Origin: DATLOJ01 sp035536315
GTDB taxonomy: Bacteria > Actinomycetota > CADDZG01 > JAHWKV01
Direction of reading: 5' to 3'
NCBI GenBank assembly: GCA_035536315.1
Contig: DATLOJ010000097.1
Coordinates: forward strand, 1 to 6,597
DNA: 6,597 bases
The notes under the pieces were generated by a model. The model was given only the letters and a program-made list of their open reading frames with translations, had not been told where the DNA came from and did no database searches. Below, in pieces: positions 1-5,295 of the stretch (positions are counted from its first letter, which is position 1; each line of letters begins with the position of its first letter). The position numbers and the translations under genes were made by a program.

Positions 1-211
1 GACGGCGACGGCTGGAGACAACAAAGAGGGTCAAGCCAAGGCGGTTCAGGAGCTGGGTGGCTACATCACGAACTTCGGTGAGTTTCTTGCCACAGCGGTC
101 GGCCTTCCCCCCGCCGCAGTGCAGGACTCAGTGAAGATGCACGTCTTTCAGCTGAAAGGCGCACTGGACGCTTATGCAGGAAACCCTGGAGAGGGTTCCG
201 AAGATCACTAA
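1..211 (+). CDS. 3' end of an unassigned, probably alpha-helical protein (5' end outside the window)
   Basis: An open frame runs from the window edge (codons in phase with position 2) to TAA at 209-211, giving about 69 residues with no start inside the window. The visible part contains LGGYITNFGEFLATAVGLPP, then a stretch ending HVFQLKGALDAYA, and a polar acidic tail. The spacing of hydrophobic residues suggests two amphipathic helices joined by a Gly-Leu-Pro-Pro turn, as in small helical-bundle proteins; no catalytic motif is visible. I do not recognise the family with confidence, and no function is assigned. It is supported as a real gene by its protein-like composition and by a strong terminator starting 11 bases after the stop. 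Because it was too short and lacked a start, it is easily missed; the overlapping reverse-strand frame at 66-305 is Arg-rich and looks spurious. Confidence 0.7.
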   Translation, partial: TATAGDNKEGQAKAVQELGGYITNFGEFLATAVGLPPAAVQDSVKMHVFQLKGALDAYAGNPGEGSEDH

Positions 212-222
212 GCAAGCCAGCA

Positions 223-256
223 AAGAATGGGGCCCCTTCGGGGGCCTCTTTTTTTT
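223..256 (+). terminator. Rho-independent terminator after the first gene
   Basis: A GC-rich stem GGCCCC (231-236), a TTCG tetraloop (237-240) and GGGGCC (241-246) are followed by a run of eight T (249-256). The stem extends outward through G229-C248 and G230-T247, then through A/T pairs with the T run. It lies 11 bases after the TAA at 211 and is the classic intrinsic terminator form for + strand transcription. UUCG loops are especially stable in RNA. Confidence 0.93.
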
Positions 257-290
257 GCTGCACTTCGGCGAGGACCGCCGGCCAGCGAGT

Positions 291-333
291 GCACTTTTTA
301 TGCAAGAGCGCGGCCCTGTTGTCGAAAAAGTGC
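291..333. repeat. Perfect 9-bp inverted repeat enclosing repeat copy 1
   Basis: GCACTTTTT at 291-299 is the exact reverse complement of AAAAAGTGC at 325-333. Beyond one mismatch, two further outer pairs are possible (288-289 with 335-336). The 25-base interior is most of the first direct-repeat unit. Copy 2 has only a degraded version of the same arms (GGACTCTTT at 341-349 against AAAGTGTTCC at 375-384). In RNA this would be a long-loop hairpin; on the reverse strand it lies about 60-100 bases after the peptidase stop, so a role in 3'-end formation or stability is possible but unproven. Confidence 0.55.
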
Positions 334-377
334 TCTATATGGACTCTTTATGCAAAAGCGCGGCGCTGTTGTCGAAA
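293..377. repeat. Two-copy direct repeat, 35-bp unit at 50-bp spacing
   Basis: Copy 1 is 293-327 and copy 2 is 343-377; they match at 32 of 35 positions by eye (differences T/C, G/A and C/G). The shared core is TTTATGCA, then A(G/A)AGCGCGGC(C/G)CTG, then TTGTCGAAA. The centre of copy 2 holds the palindrome AGCGC-G-GCGCT, which copy 1 breaks at one base. The units lie between the terminator of the first gene and the stop codon of the reverse-strand peptidase gene. Their role is unknown: an intergenic repeat family, a protein-binding tandem site, or part of the peptidase transcript's 3' end are all possible. With only two copies and no uniform spacer set it is not a CRISPR array. Confidence 0.75.
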
Positions 378-391
378 GTGTTCCTTCGACG

Positions 392-2170
392 TCAGGGCGC
401 CAAGACTCGATTCAGGAAGGCGGCTACTTGGGGGTAGGCGTCCAGGCGGTTCTTTAGTTTGGCCAGGCCGTGGCCCTCGTCTTCGTAAATGAGCAGCTCG
501 GAGTGAATTCCGTTTGCGGTCAGGGCTTCGTGGATTTGCGTGGCCTCGCCCACGGGGACCCTCGGATCGTTCGTGCCGTGGATGATGAAGAGCGGTGCTT
601 TCATTTTGTCGATGTGTGTTAGCGGCGAGACCTCCAGGAGAAAATCCCTGTCCTTCTCGAGCGAGCCGTACTCGCGCTCTCTTACTTTGCGCCGGTACGC
701 GGAGGTGTTCTCCAGGAACGTAACCAGGTTCGAGATGCCGACGGTGTCGACGCCAGCTGCCCACAGGTCCGGTTGGAATGCCAGGCCCGCAAGAGTCATG
801 TAACCGCCGTACGAACCCCCCATCAGGGCGATCCGCTTCGGGTCGATGTCGCCGCGCTTCGCCAGCCATGCGTGCATCGCCGCCAGGTCCTTCACCGAGT
901 CGAGGCGTTTCCTTACGTCGTCGAGGTGGTGGTAGCGCTTTCCGTAGCCGATCGATCCGCGCACGTTCGGGGCGACTACCGCGTACCCGCTGTGAACAAG
1001 GAACTGGATGATTGGAAAGAACACCGGCCTGAACTGCGACTCCGGCCCCCCATGTATGAAGGCGACCGCGGGGTGGGGGCCGGAGCCCTCCGGGAGGAAC
1101 AGGAAAGCGGGAATCGATTCGCCATCGAATGAATCGAAACGGTGGAGCTCCGGCTCGACGAACTCCGTCGGAGGAATCGGGTTCGGGCTGATCGACAGTC
1201 GCGACGTCTCTTTGGCTTGCGTGTCGTACAGCCACGCATCCCCCGGCTCGATCGGCGAGATCAGGTAGTAGGCGAGATAGCGGCCGTCTTTGGAGAACAC
1301 CGGCAATGCGACCCCCTTCGACTCGAACGGGACTGTGTGCTTCAGCTTCAAGGTCTTGGGGTTGTATAGATCGAACTGCGAATACCCCTCGACGTTGGAG
1401 TTGACGAGCAAATGCTTGCCGGCGTGGTCCACCGTGCAGGTCGCGTTCCATTCCGTCTCGATTACGTACTTCCAGGATGCATCCATCACGTCGTACCTGG
1501 CGATGGACGCGAACTCCCGGCCCTCGTCAGTCGAAAAGAAAAACGCGGACGAGTCGGGAAGCCAGCTGGGTGCGCTGTACGAGGCCTCCTCGTCGTGGGG
1601 TGTGACGTGGATTACGTCGTCGGTCTCGAGGTCAACGAGGTACATGTCGTTGTCTCCGTTGCGCTCGGATTCTCGAACGACCGACAGAAATCGGGCATCG
1701 GGTGAAAAGCCGGAAGCGAAGGCGTACCCGCCCATGTTGAAGACGCATCGCTCGTCGCCCGTCTTCAGGCTGTGGATCCAAATGTCGAAGTCCACGCCGT
1801 TACGGCGGTTGCATGAGTAGGCGATGGTCTGCTCGTCGCGGCTCACTCCCCCGGCCTCGTGGATGTAATCGGGGTCGTACACGACCTTCTCAAAGCCTGA
1901 CCCGTCGTCGTTGATCAGGTAGAGCTGGCTGCGCTCGTTGCCTCCTTCGTCCATCTGGATGAGCAACCGGTCGGACATCGGCAGGTAGCCGCCCGAGACC
2001 GGCTCGTCGAATGACGTGATGGGAACCAGCTGCCCGCCCGAAGGGTCCGTTCTGTAGAGCTGCATCGTGCCGGAAAGGTTCGACGAGATCGAAATCTTGG
2101 AGCCGTCGGCCGAAAACGAAGTCGGTGCCGCTGTTCGAATCTGCAGAAAGTCGCTTATCGCGTAACTCAA
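392..2170 (-). CDS. S9-family (prolyl oligopeptidase-like) serine peptidase, probably an acylaminoacyl-peptidase type
   Basis: The predicted 592-residue protein has the two-part S9 layout. Residues about 1-340 form a beta-propeller, with repeated Asp-Gly turns such as FSADGSK, INDDGSG, FSPDAR and FSKDGRYLAYY. Residues about 345-592 form an alpha/beta hydrolase. The hydrolase has FIHGGPE near residue 373 (oxyanion region), the nucleophile elbow GGSYGGYM with Ser453, Asp535 in HGTNDPRVP, and His567 in EDEGHG, so the catalytic triad is intact. The family cleaves short peptides or acylated N-termini, usually in the cytoplasm; no signal peptide is seen. The start is a TTG (complement of 2168-2170) five bases after AAAAGGAG. 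The frame can be extended 19 codons to another TTG at 2227, but that has no comparable ribosome site. The exact substrate cannot be told. It diverges from the transporter gene. Confidence 0.93.
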   Translation of the reverse strand: MSYAISDFLQIRTAAPTSFSADGSKISISSNLSGTMQLYRTDPSGGQLVPITSFDEPVSGGYLPMSDRLLIQMDEGGNERSQLYLINDDGSGFEKVVYDPDYIHEAGGVSRDEQTIAYSCNRRNGVDFDIWIHSLKTGDERCVFNMGGYAFASGFSPDARFLSVVRESERNGDNDMYLVDLETDDVIHVTPHDEEASYSAPSWLPDSSAFFFSTDEGREFASIARYDVMDASWKYVIETEWNATCTVDHAGKHLLVNSNVEGYSQFDLYNPKTLKLKHTVPFESKGVALPVFSKDGRYLAYYLISPIEPGDAWLYDTQAKETSRLSISPNPIPPTEFVEPELHRFDSFDGESIPAFLFLPEGSGPHPAVAFIHGGPESQFRPVFFPIIQFLVHSGYAVVAPNVRGSIGYGKRYHHLDDVRKRLDSVKDLAAMHAWLAKRGDIDPKRIALMGGSYGGYMTLAGLAFQPDLWAAGVDTVGISNLVTFLENTSAYRRKVREREYGSLEKDRDFLLEVSPLTHIDKMKAPLFIIHGTNDPRVPVGEATQIHEALTANGIHSELLIYEDEGHGLAKLKNRLDAYPQVAAFLNRVLAP

Positions 2171-2352
2171 CTGTTCTCCTTTTAGGAAAAGTCGAGAATA
2201 TGCGCGGGTTTCACTGGGGCGCTTCAACGGGCCGTGTTACTCTGGTTTTACAGCGTGCGCTTTGCATTTTTTGGGCGCAGCCTCTTCACAAAAGCGGATG
2301 GGTTGTTGCTCTCGCACGTCTTGAATCTTTCATCAGACGAGAAGTGAGGGCT
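2171..2352. promoter_or_regulatory. Divergent intergenic region between the peptidase and transporter genes
   Basis: These 182 bp separate two divergent starts, so they should hold both promoters. For the peptidase, TATTCT (complement of 2195-2200) fits a TANNNT -10 box. The only TTGAAG nearby (complement of 2222-2227) lies 21 bases upstream, which is too far for a classical -35. An inverted pair TGCGC (2256-2260) and GCGCA (2275-2279) flanks a stretch with six T and could be an operator. No clear promoter for the transporter was found. Only the positional inference is firm. Confidence 0.35.
2176..2183 (-). promoter_or_regulatory. Shine-Dalgarno deciding the peptidase TTG start
   Basis: On the reverse strand AAAAGGAG is followed by five bases (AACAG) and TTG at 2170-2168. 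This is a strong match at good spacing and is why the 592-residue start was chosen over the longer open frame. Confidence 0.8.
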
Positions 2353-3621
2353 GTGCAAGAGGCGACTTTAGGGCTAAAAGTAAGGGTCTCGACCGTTCTG
2401 CGAACGCGCAAGGTCGGGCGTCTTCTCGGCGGAGTTCTCCTCTCTGGAATCGGCAGCATGGTCCACCTCTCGGTGACCTCCTGGCTGATGTACAGCCTCA
2501 CCAAATCCGCTGCGATGGTCGGCCTTTTGATCGTCGTCCAGTACGTCCCGATGCTGGCTCTCACTTTGCCGGCCGGAATCCTTGCCGACTACAAGGACAG
2601 GCGGACCTTGATGCTGACCAACCAGTCCGTGCAGATGACCCTTGCTCTTACTTTGGCGATTCTCGTGTGGACCGGACAGGTCCGCCCGTGGATGCTGCTC
2701 GGGGTCACGGCCTGCATGGGAGTGGGGGCCGCCCTGGGCGCGCCGCTTTGGTTTTCGACGATCGCATCGCTCGTGGAGAGAGAGCACCTCATGCTCAGCT
2801 CGTCTCTCAGCTCGATCGCCTTTCACATGGCCGGCAGCATCGGCCCCCTTGCGGGGGCCGCCCTGCTCAAGTTCTCCGGGCCCGGCGCGGCCTTCTTAGT
2901 CAACGCCATCTCCTTCATCCCGATAATGCTGGTCGTCAGAACTCTTCCAAAGGGCATGGTCGGCTCCACTGAATTTCGGGGAATCAAAGAGTCCTTCATG
3001 CAGACCCTGCGGTTCGCGCGCATATCGGGGAGGGCCAGACGCCTTCTCCCGATCGGCAGCGCCGCTGCGATTGTCTGCTTCGGCCTCCCCGCAATCCTTC
3101 CTGCCTACGCATCGGCCTTCCTCAAGGGAGGGTCCTCGACCTACGGCATGTTGATGGCGTCGTTCGGCGTCGGCGCATTCACCGGAGCGGTCAGCATCGG
3201 CGTCCTGTCGGAAAGGGTCGCGAAACGCAACCTGATTCTCGGCGGCGCACTTTTGATGGGAACCGGAATCGCGACGCTGTCGATCGCAAGAACTCTGGGG
3301 GCCGCTCTTGCCGCCGGGGCGGCCGGGGGGGCTGGCCAGATCGTGTTGCTCGTGACCGTTAGGACCGTCCTGCAGCTAGACGCGCCGAGGCCCCTGCACG
3401 GCAGGCTCGTCAGCCTCTGGCTAGTTGTGACGCTTGGGGTCGGAGCGATTGGCGCAACCGTTCTTGGATGGATCGCCGACACCTACGGCGTCGCCAACGC
3501 GGCCCGCAGCGCAGGCGTCTACGCACTGCTGCTGGCGCTGACCGTCCTGATCGGATCGCGCACTCCTGCAGTCGACGTAGACCACACAGACCACAGCCTC
3601 CTGGAGACGAAAGCCGCTTAA
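2353..3621 (+). CDS. Major facilitator superfamily transporter (EntS/MFS_3-like exporter)
   Basis: The product is about 422 residues and strongly hydrophobic, with the alternating helices of a 12-TM MFS protein. It carries the family motif A in the loop after the second helix, GILADYKDRR at about residues 75-84. A second-half counterpart near residue 286 (LSERVAKRN) and the loop QLDAPRPLHGRLVSLW near 341-356 resemble MFS_3 drug or siderophore exporters such as EntS. The N-terminal LRTRKVGRLLGG also fits this group. MFS transporters of this type use the proton gradient to export small molecules across the inner membrane; the substrate cannot be read from sequence. The start is uncertain: GTG 2353 has GAGG only three bases upstream and GTG 2344 has a weaker site. 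The frame is open back to 2125, but that would overlap the peptidase gene and add a non-membrane extension unlike the family. It converges on the M19 gene, with eight bases between stops. Confidence 0.9.
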   Translation: MQEATLGLKVRVSTVLRTRKVGRLLGGVLLSGIGSMVHLSVTSWLMYSLTKSAAMVGLLIVVQYVPMLALTLPAGILADYKDRRTLMLTNQSVQMTLALTLAILVWTGQVRPWMLLGVTACMGVGAALGAPLWFSTIASLVEREHLMLSSSLSSIAFHMAGSIGPLAGAALLKFSGPGAAFLVNAISFIPIMLVVRTLPKGMVGSTEFRGIKESFMQTLRFARISGRARRLLPIGSAAAIVCFGLPAILPAYASAFLKGGSSTYGMLMASFGVGAFTGAVSIGVLSERVAKRNLILGGALLMGTGIATLSIARTLGAALAAGAAGGAGQIVLLVTVRTVLQLDAPRPLHGRLVSLWLVVTLGVGAIGATVLGWIADTYGVANAARSAGVYALLLALTVLIGSRTPAVDVDHTDHSLLETKAA

Positions 3622-3628
3622 CCGCGGC
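3613..3628. terminator. Possible short hairpin between convergent transporter and dipeptidase genes
   Basis: GCCGC (3613-3617) and GCGGC (3624-3628) form a 5-bp stem with a six-base loop that includes the transporter's TAA stop. No T run follows on either strand, so this is at most a weak bidirectional terminator. It is listed because it is the only structure in the eight-base gap between the two stops. Confidence 0.25.
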
Positions 3629-3629
3629 A

Positions 3630-4667
3630 TTACGGCAGACGCGCCTCCATGAAGCTCAGCCAGTTACGATATTGGAAGCCTTCGATTTCGGCGGGAGTCC
3701 ATCCCCGATGAGCTAGTTCCTCCGACAACTTTTTCAGGTCCGTAACACGGTCTATACCTTCGGGGTGCCACTCGGCGGAGAAGCCTCCGTCCATGTCGCT
3801 TCCAAGGCCAACAGCCGTGCGCCGGGCTGCGAGGCCCGCAACGTGCTCGGTGTGGTCGATCGCTTCGGCGATGCTTGCGCGCCTGCCTTCGGATAGCTCC
3901 TTCCAATGCGCGGCCTCCCAGGTCAGAAATTGGGAACACAGGTTGAGTCCCACGATTCCTCCTCGGGCCGTGACCGCGGAAATGAGTTCGTCGGAGAGGT
4001 GGCGCTCGTCGTCGTTTCTCATGAGAGCTCGCGAGTTGGAGTGCGTCGCAACTACCGGCCCCCGTGCGCGGTCCAGGACCTCGAATGCTGATTCGTCTGA
4101 GAAGTGAGACACATCGAATATCCCTCCCAGCTCGTCCAGTGCAGCGATGAGATCCCGGCCGAGGTCGGTTATCGGGCCCTTGGTCCTGTTGCCCCCGGAG
4201 TACCGCGAGCCGTCGAACCAGGACATGCCGAATACACGGGCGCCCTGCTGGAACCACCAATCGGCATGGCTGGGATCGCGAATAGGGTCGCCGCCCTCCA
4301 TGAGGATGACCGCCGCTAGTGGACCCTCGATCTTCAGGTCGCCCGCGGATCTCACAATCCGAATCAGTCCTTCGTCTTCCCACCGCTGGTACTGCTCGAG
4401 TTGAAGAACACCCGCTTTGTGCGCGCCGTCAAGGTCATCGGAGCTTTCGTAGCGCCAGGGCTCGTCGGGGCCGATCGCTGTGAAGATCGTCGCGAGGGCC
4501 CACTTCACTCCGGCTTCTTCCAGCTCTGGAAACGTGACCGACGCGTTCGCAAACTTCCCTCCCGCCTCGCTGGCGGGCGCGGTCATGTTCCGGCCCCCGA
4601 GCGCGAGATAGGCAAGATCGAGATGAGCGTCGAACCATGGTCCGGATTTCGTTGGGTCGTTACTCAG
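3630..4667 (-). CDS. Peptidase family M19 (membrane/renal dipeptidase-like) metalloenzyme, with a probable CTG start
   Basis: The product is a TIM-barrel zinc dipeptidase homologue of 345 residues from the proposed start. All metal-site motifs known from human DPEP1 can be placed: H15-x-D17 in FDAHLDLAY, the bridging E124 in ILMEGGD, H188 in FDVSHFSD, H209 in ATHSNSRAL, and D291 in GLGSDMDGG. The family hydrolyses dipeptides, including some with a D-residue; the substrate here is unknown and no signal peptide is seen. The first ATG on the reverse strand is at 4586, but starting there would delete the H-x-D motif and the first beta strand. The in-frame extension has no ATG, GTG or TTG before an upstream TGA. 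It does contain CTG (complement of 4665-4667) exactly six bases after a perfect AGGAGG, so CTG is taken as the start. It is divergent from the selenoprotein gene and convergent with the transporter. Confidence 0.9.
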   Translation of the reverse strand: MSNDPTKSGPWFDAHLDLAYLALGGRNMTAPASEAGGKFANASVTFPELEEAGVKWALATIFTAIGPDEPWRYESSDDLDGAHKAGVLQLEQYQRWEDEGLIRIVRSAGDLKIEGPLAAVILMEGGDPIRDPSHADWWFQQGARVFGMSWFDGSRYSGGNRTKGPITDLGRDLIAALDELGGIFDVSHFSDESAFEVLDRARGPVVATHSNSRALMRNDDERHLSDELISAVTARGGIVGLNLCSQFLTWEAAHWKELSEGRRASIAEAIDHTEHVAGLAARRTAVGLGSDMDGGFSAEWHPEGIDRVTDLKKLSEELAHRGWTPAEIEGFQYRNWLSFMEARLP

Positions 4668-4673
4668 GGAGTA

Positions 4674-4679
4674 CCTCCT
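4674..4679 (-). promoter_or_regulatory. Shine-Dalgarno AGGAGG supporting the CTG start of the M19 gene
   Basis: AGGAGG on the reverse strand (complement of CCTCCT) lies six bases before CTG at 4667-4665. No ATG, GTG or TTG in the right frame lies downstream of it until 4586, about 90 bases away. The perfect site at ideal spacing is the main evidence for a non-standard start. Confidence 0.7.
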
Positions 4680-4712
4680 ATGAACGATTGGACGATACAG
4701 TCAAGAAAATGA
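4680..4712 (+). CDS. Possible 10-codon leader peptide overlapping the selenoprotein start
   Basis: ATG at 4680 opens a short frame, MNDWTIQSRK, ending in TGA at 4710-4712. The stop overlaps the ATG at 4709-4711 as ATGA, the usual form of translational coupling. A GGGAG (4667-4671) sits eight bases upstream of the ATG, whereas the lipoprotein start itself has no good ribosome site. This is suggestive only: a frame this short can occur by chance and has no homology that I recognise. Confidence 0.25.
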   Translation: MNDWTIQSRK

Positions 4713-5272
4713 TCCGAATGGTGAAGCGCAGTTGTCTGTTGACGATGCTGGTTCTTTTGGCGGCGTGCGCCAAGCCGGCTGCCGATGCTCCACGGCCCTC
4801 TCGCGAAGCGGGACCTGCTCAGAGTTCCACCTCGACCGCGACCGCAGCTGAAGCCCCGAATGTGCCCGAGATCCTGGACTTTCAATTCATTTCGCTCGGC
4901 GGCGAGACAGTCGACGGCGCCGACTACGCAGGAAAGGATGTTGCCGTTTGGTTCTGGGCCCCCTGGTGAGGGCCGTGCCGGAGGGAAGCTCCGCAAGTCG
5001 CGCAGGTGGCGCGGGATTACGAGGGAAAGATCGAGGTTCTGACCGTCCCGGGTCAGGATCGTGAAGAGGCGATGCAAGATTTCGTCGAGAAGTACGGCCT
5101 CACCGACCTTGTCCACATCCCGGACAAGGACGAGAAGGTCTGGCCTCACTTCGGAGTGACGTACCGGGGAACCTGGGTCTACATAGACGACGACGGAACG
5201 GTGAAGAGGGAACTAGGACACCTCAACGCTTCCCAGATTCGAACGAGGTTCGACACGCTGATCGCGTCGTAA
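4709..5272 (+). CDS. Selenocysteine-containing thioredoxin-fold lipoprotein (TlpA/Mpt53-like), with TGA 4967-4969 read as Sec
   Basis: Read through the TGA, this is a 187-residue exported thiol-disulfide oxidoreductase. Residues 1-20 are a lipoprotein signal: MIRMVKR, a hydrophobic core, and the lipobox LAAC with lipidated Cys20. An Ala/Pro/Ser/Thr-rich linker reaches about residue 50, followed by a thioredoxin domain. The active site reads WFWAPW-U87-GPC90-RREAP; relatives have Cys at position 87. Later parts fit the family: VLTVPGQDREEAMQDFVEKYG, then VWPHFGVTY and TWVYIDDDGTV. The catalytic cis-Pro expected before TWV is Gly154. The frame is intact for 100 codons after the TGA to TAA 5270-5272, and the TGA replaces exactly the nucleophilic Cys. 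Selenocysteine is therefore far more likely than a chance nonsense mutation, though a pseudogene or sequencing error (TGC/TGT to TGA) is not excluded. ATG 4709 was chosen because the signal peptide follows at once; ATG 4718 is an alternative. The ribosome site is weak. Its role is probably thiol redox chemistry outside the membrane. Confidence 0.85.
4976..4995 (+). promoter_or_regulatory. Candidate bacterial SECIS hairpin 1, just downstream of the Sec codon
   Basis: The lower stem is TGC (4976-4978) with GCA (4993-4995), one bulged C (4979) lies on the 5' side, the upper stem is GGAG (4980-4983) with CTCC (4989-4992), and the loop is GGAAG (4984-4988). The E. coli fdhF SECIS minihelix recognised by SelB has the same order: a short lower stem, one bulged base on the 5' side, an upper stem and a loop beginning GG. 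The loop starts 15 bases after the TGA, a little closer than in fdhF. Sequence-only folding by eye; SelB binding is inferred. Confidence 0.5.
4999..5013 (+). promoter_or_regulatory. Candidate bacterial SECIS hairpin 2 (alternative)
   Basis: CGCGC (4999-5003) pairs perfectly with GCGCG (5009-5013) around the loop AGGTG (5004-5008). The loop contains GGU, as the fdhF SECIS loop does, and begins 35 bases after the TGA. It lacks the 5' bulge seen in hairpin 1. The two hairpins do not overlap, so both could form; which one, if either, recruits SelB cannot be told from sequence. Confidence 0.35.
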
Positions 5273-5295
5273 ACAAGCTGGCGGTGAAACCCCGC

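Noticed and set aside
293..377. CRISPR array
   Set aside because: Only two imperfect repeats and one 15-bp gap; no array and no cas genes.
348..1451. Long reverse-strand open frame (367 codons) rich in Arg, Gly and Pro
   Set aside because: It overlaps the S9 peptidase in another frame on the same strand; its composition is the usual shadow of a GC-rich gene, whereas the peptidase frame has all catalytic motifs.
2286..2310. Third copy of the 35-bp repeat near CACAAAAGCGG and TTGTTGC
   Set aside because: Only an 8-base word aligns cleanly; the rest needs gaps and lacks the flanking inverted repeat.
2125..2352. N-terminal extension of the transporter frame back to ATG 2125
   Set aside because: It would overlap the peptidase's 5' end and add about 76 residues with no family counterpart before the first transmembrane helix.
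2374..2826. Reverse-strand 150-codon frame inside the transporter gene
   Set aside because: Antisense shadow of the transporter, with His/Arg/Gln-rich composition and no recognisable domain.
4637..4708. Earlier ATG at 4637 for the thioredoxin-like lipoprotein
   Set aside because: It would put 24 polar residues before the signal peptide and overlap the dipeptidase gene; ATG 4709 places the positively charged start, core and lipobox at normal distances.
4967..5272. Reading the thioredoxin-like gene as a nonsense pseudogene, or as two separate genes (a short lipoprotein and an 88-residue protein from 5006)
   Set aside because: The second frame would begin after the GPC half of the active site and lack the first fold elements. 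The TGA is exactly at the redox Cys and no other lesion is present, so Sec decoding is the simpler reading. The pseudogene option is kept as the main alternative.
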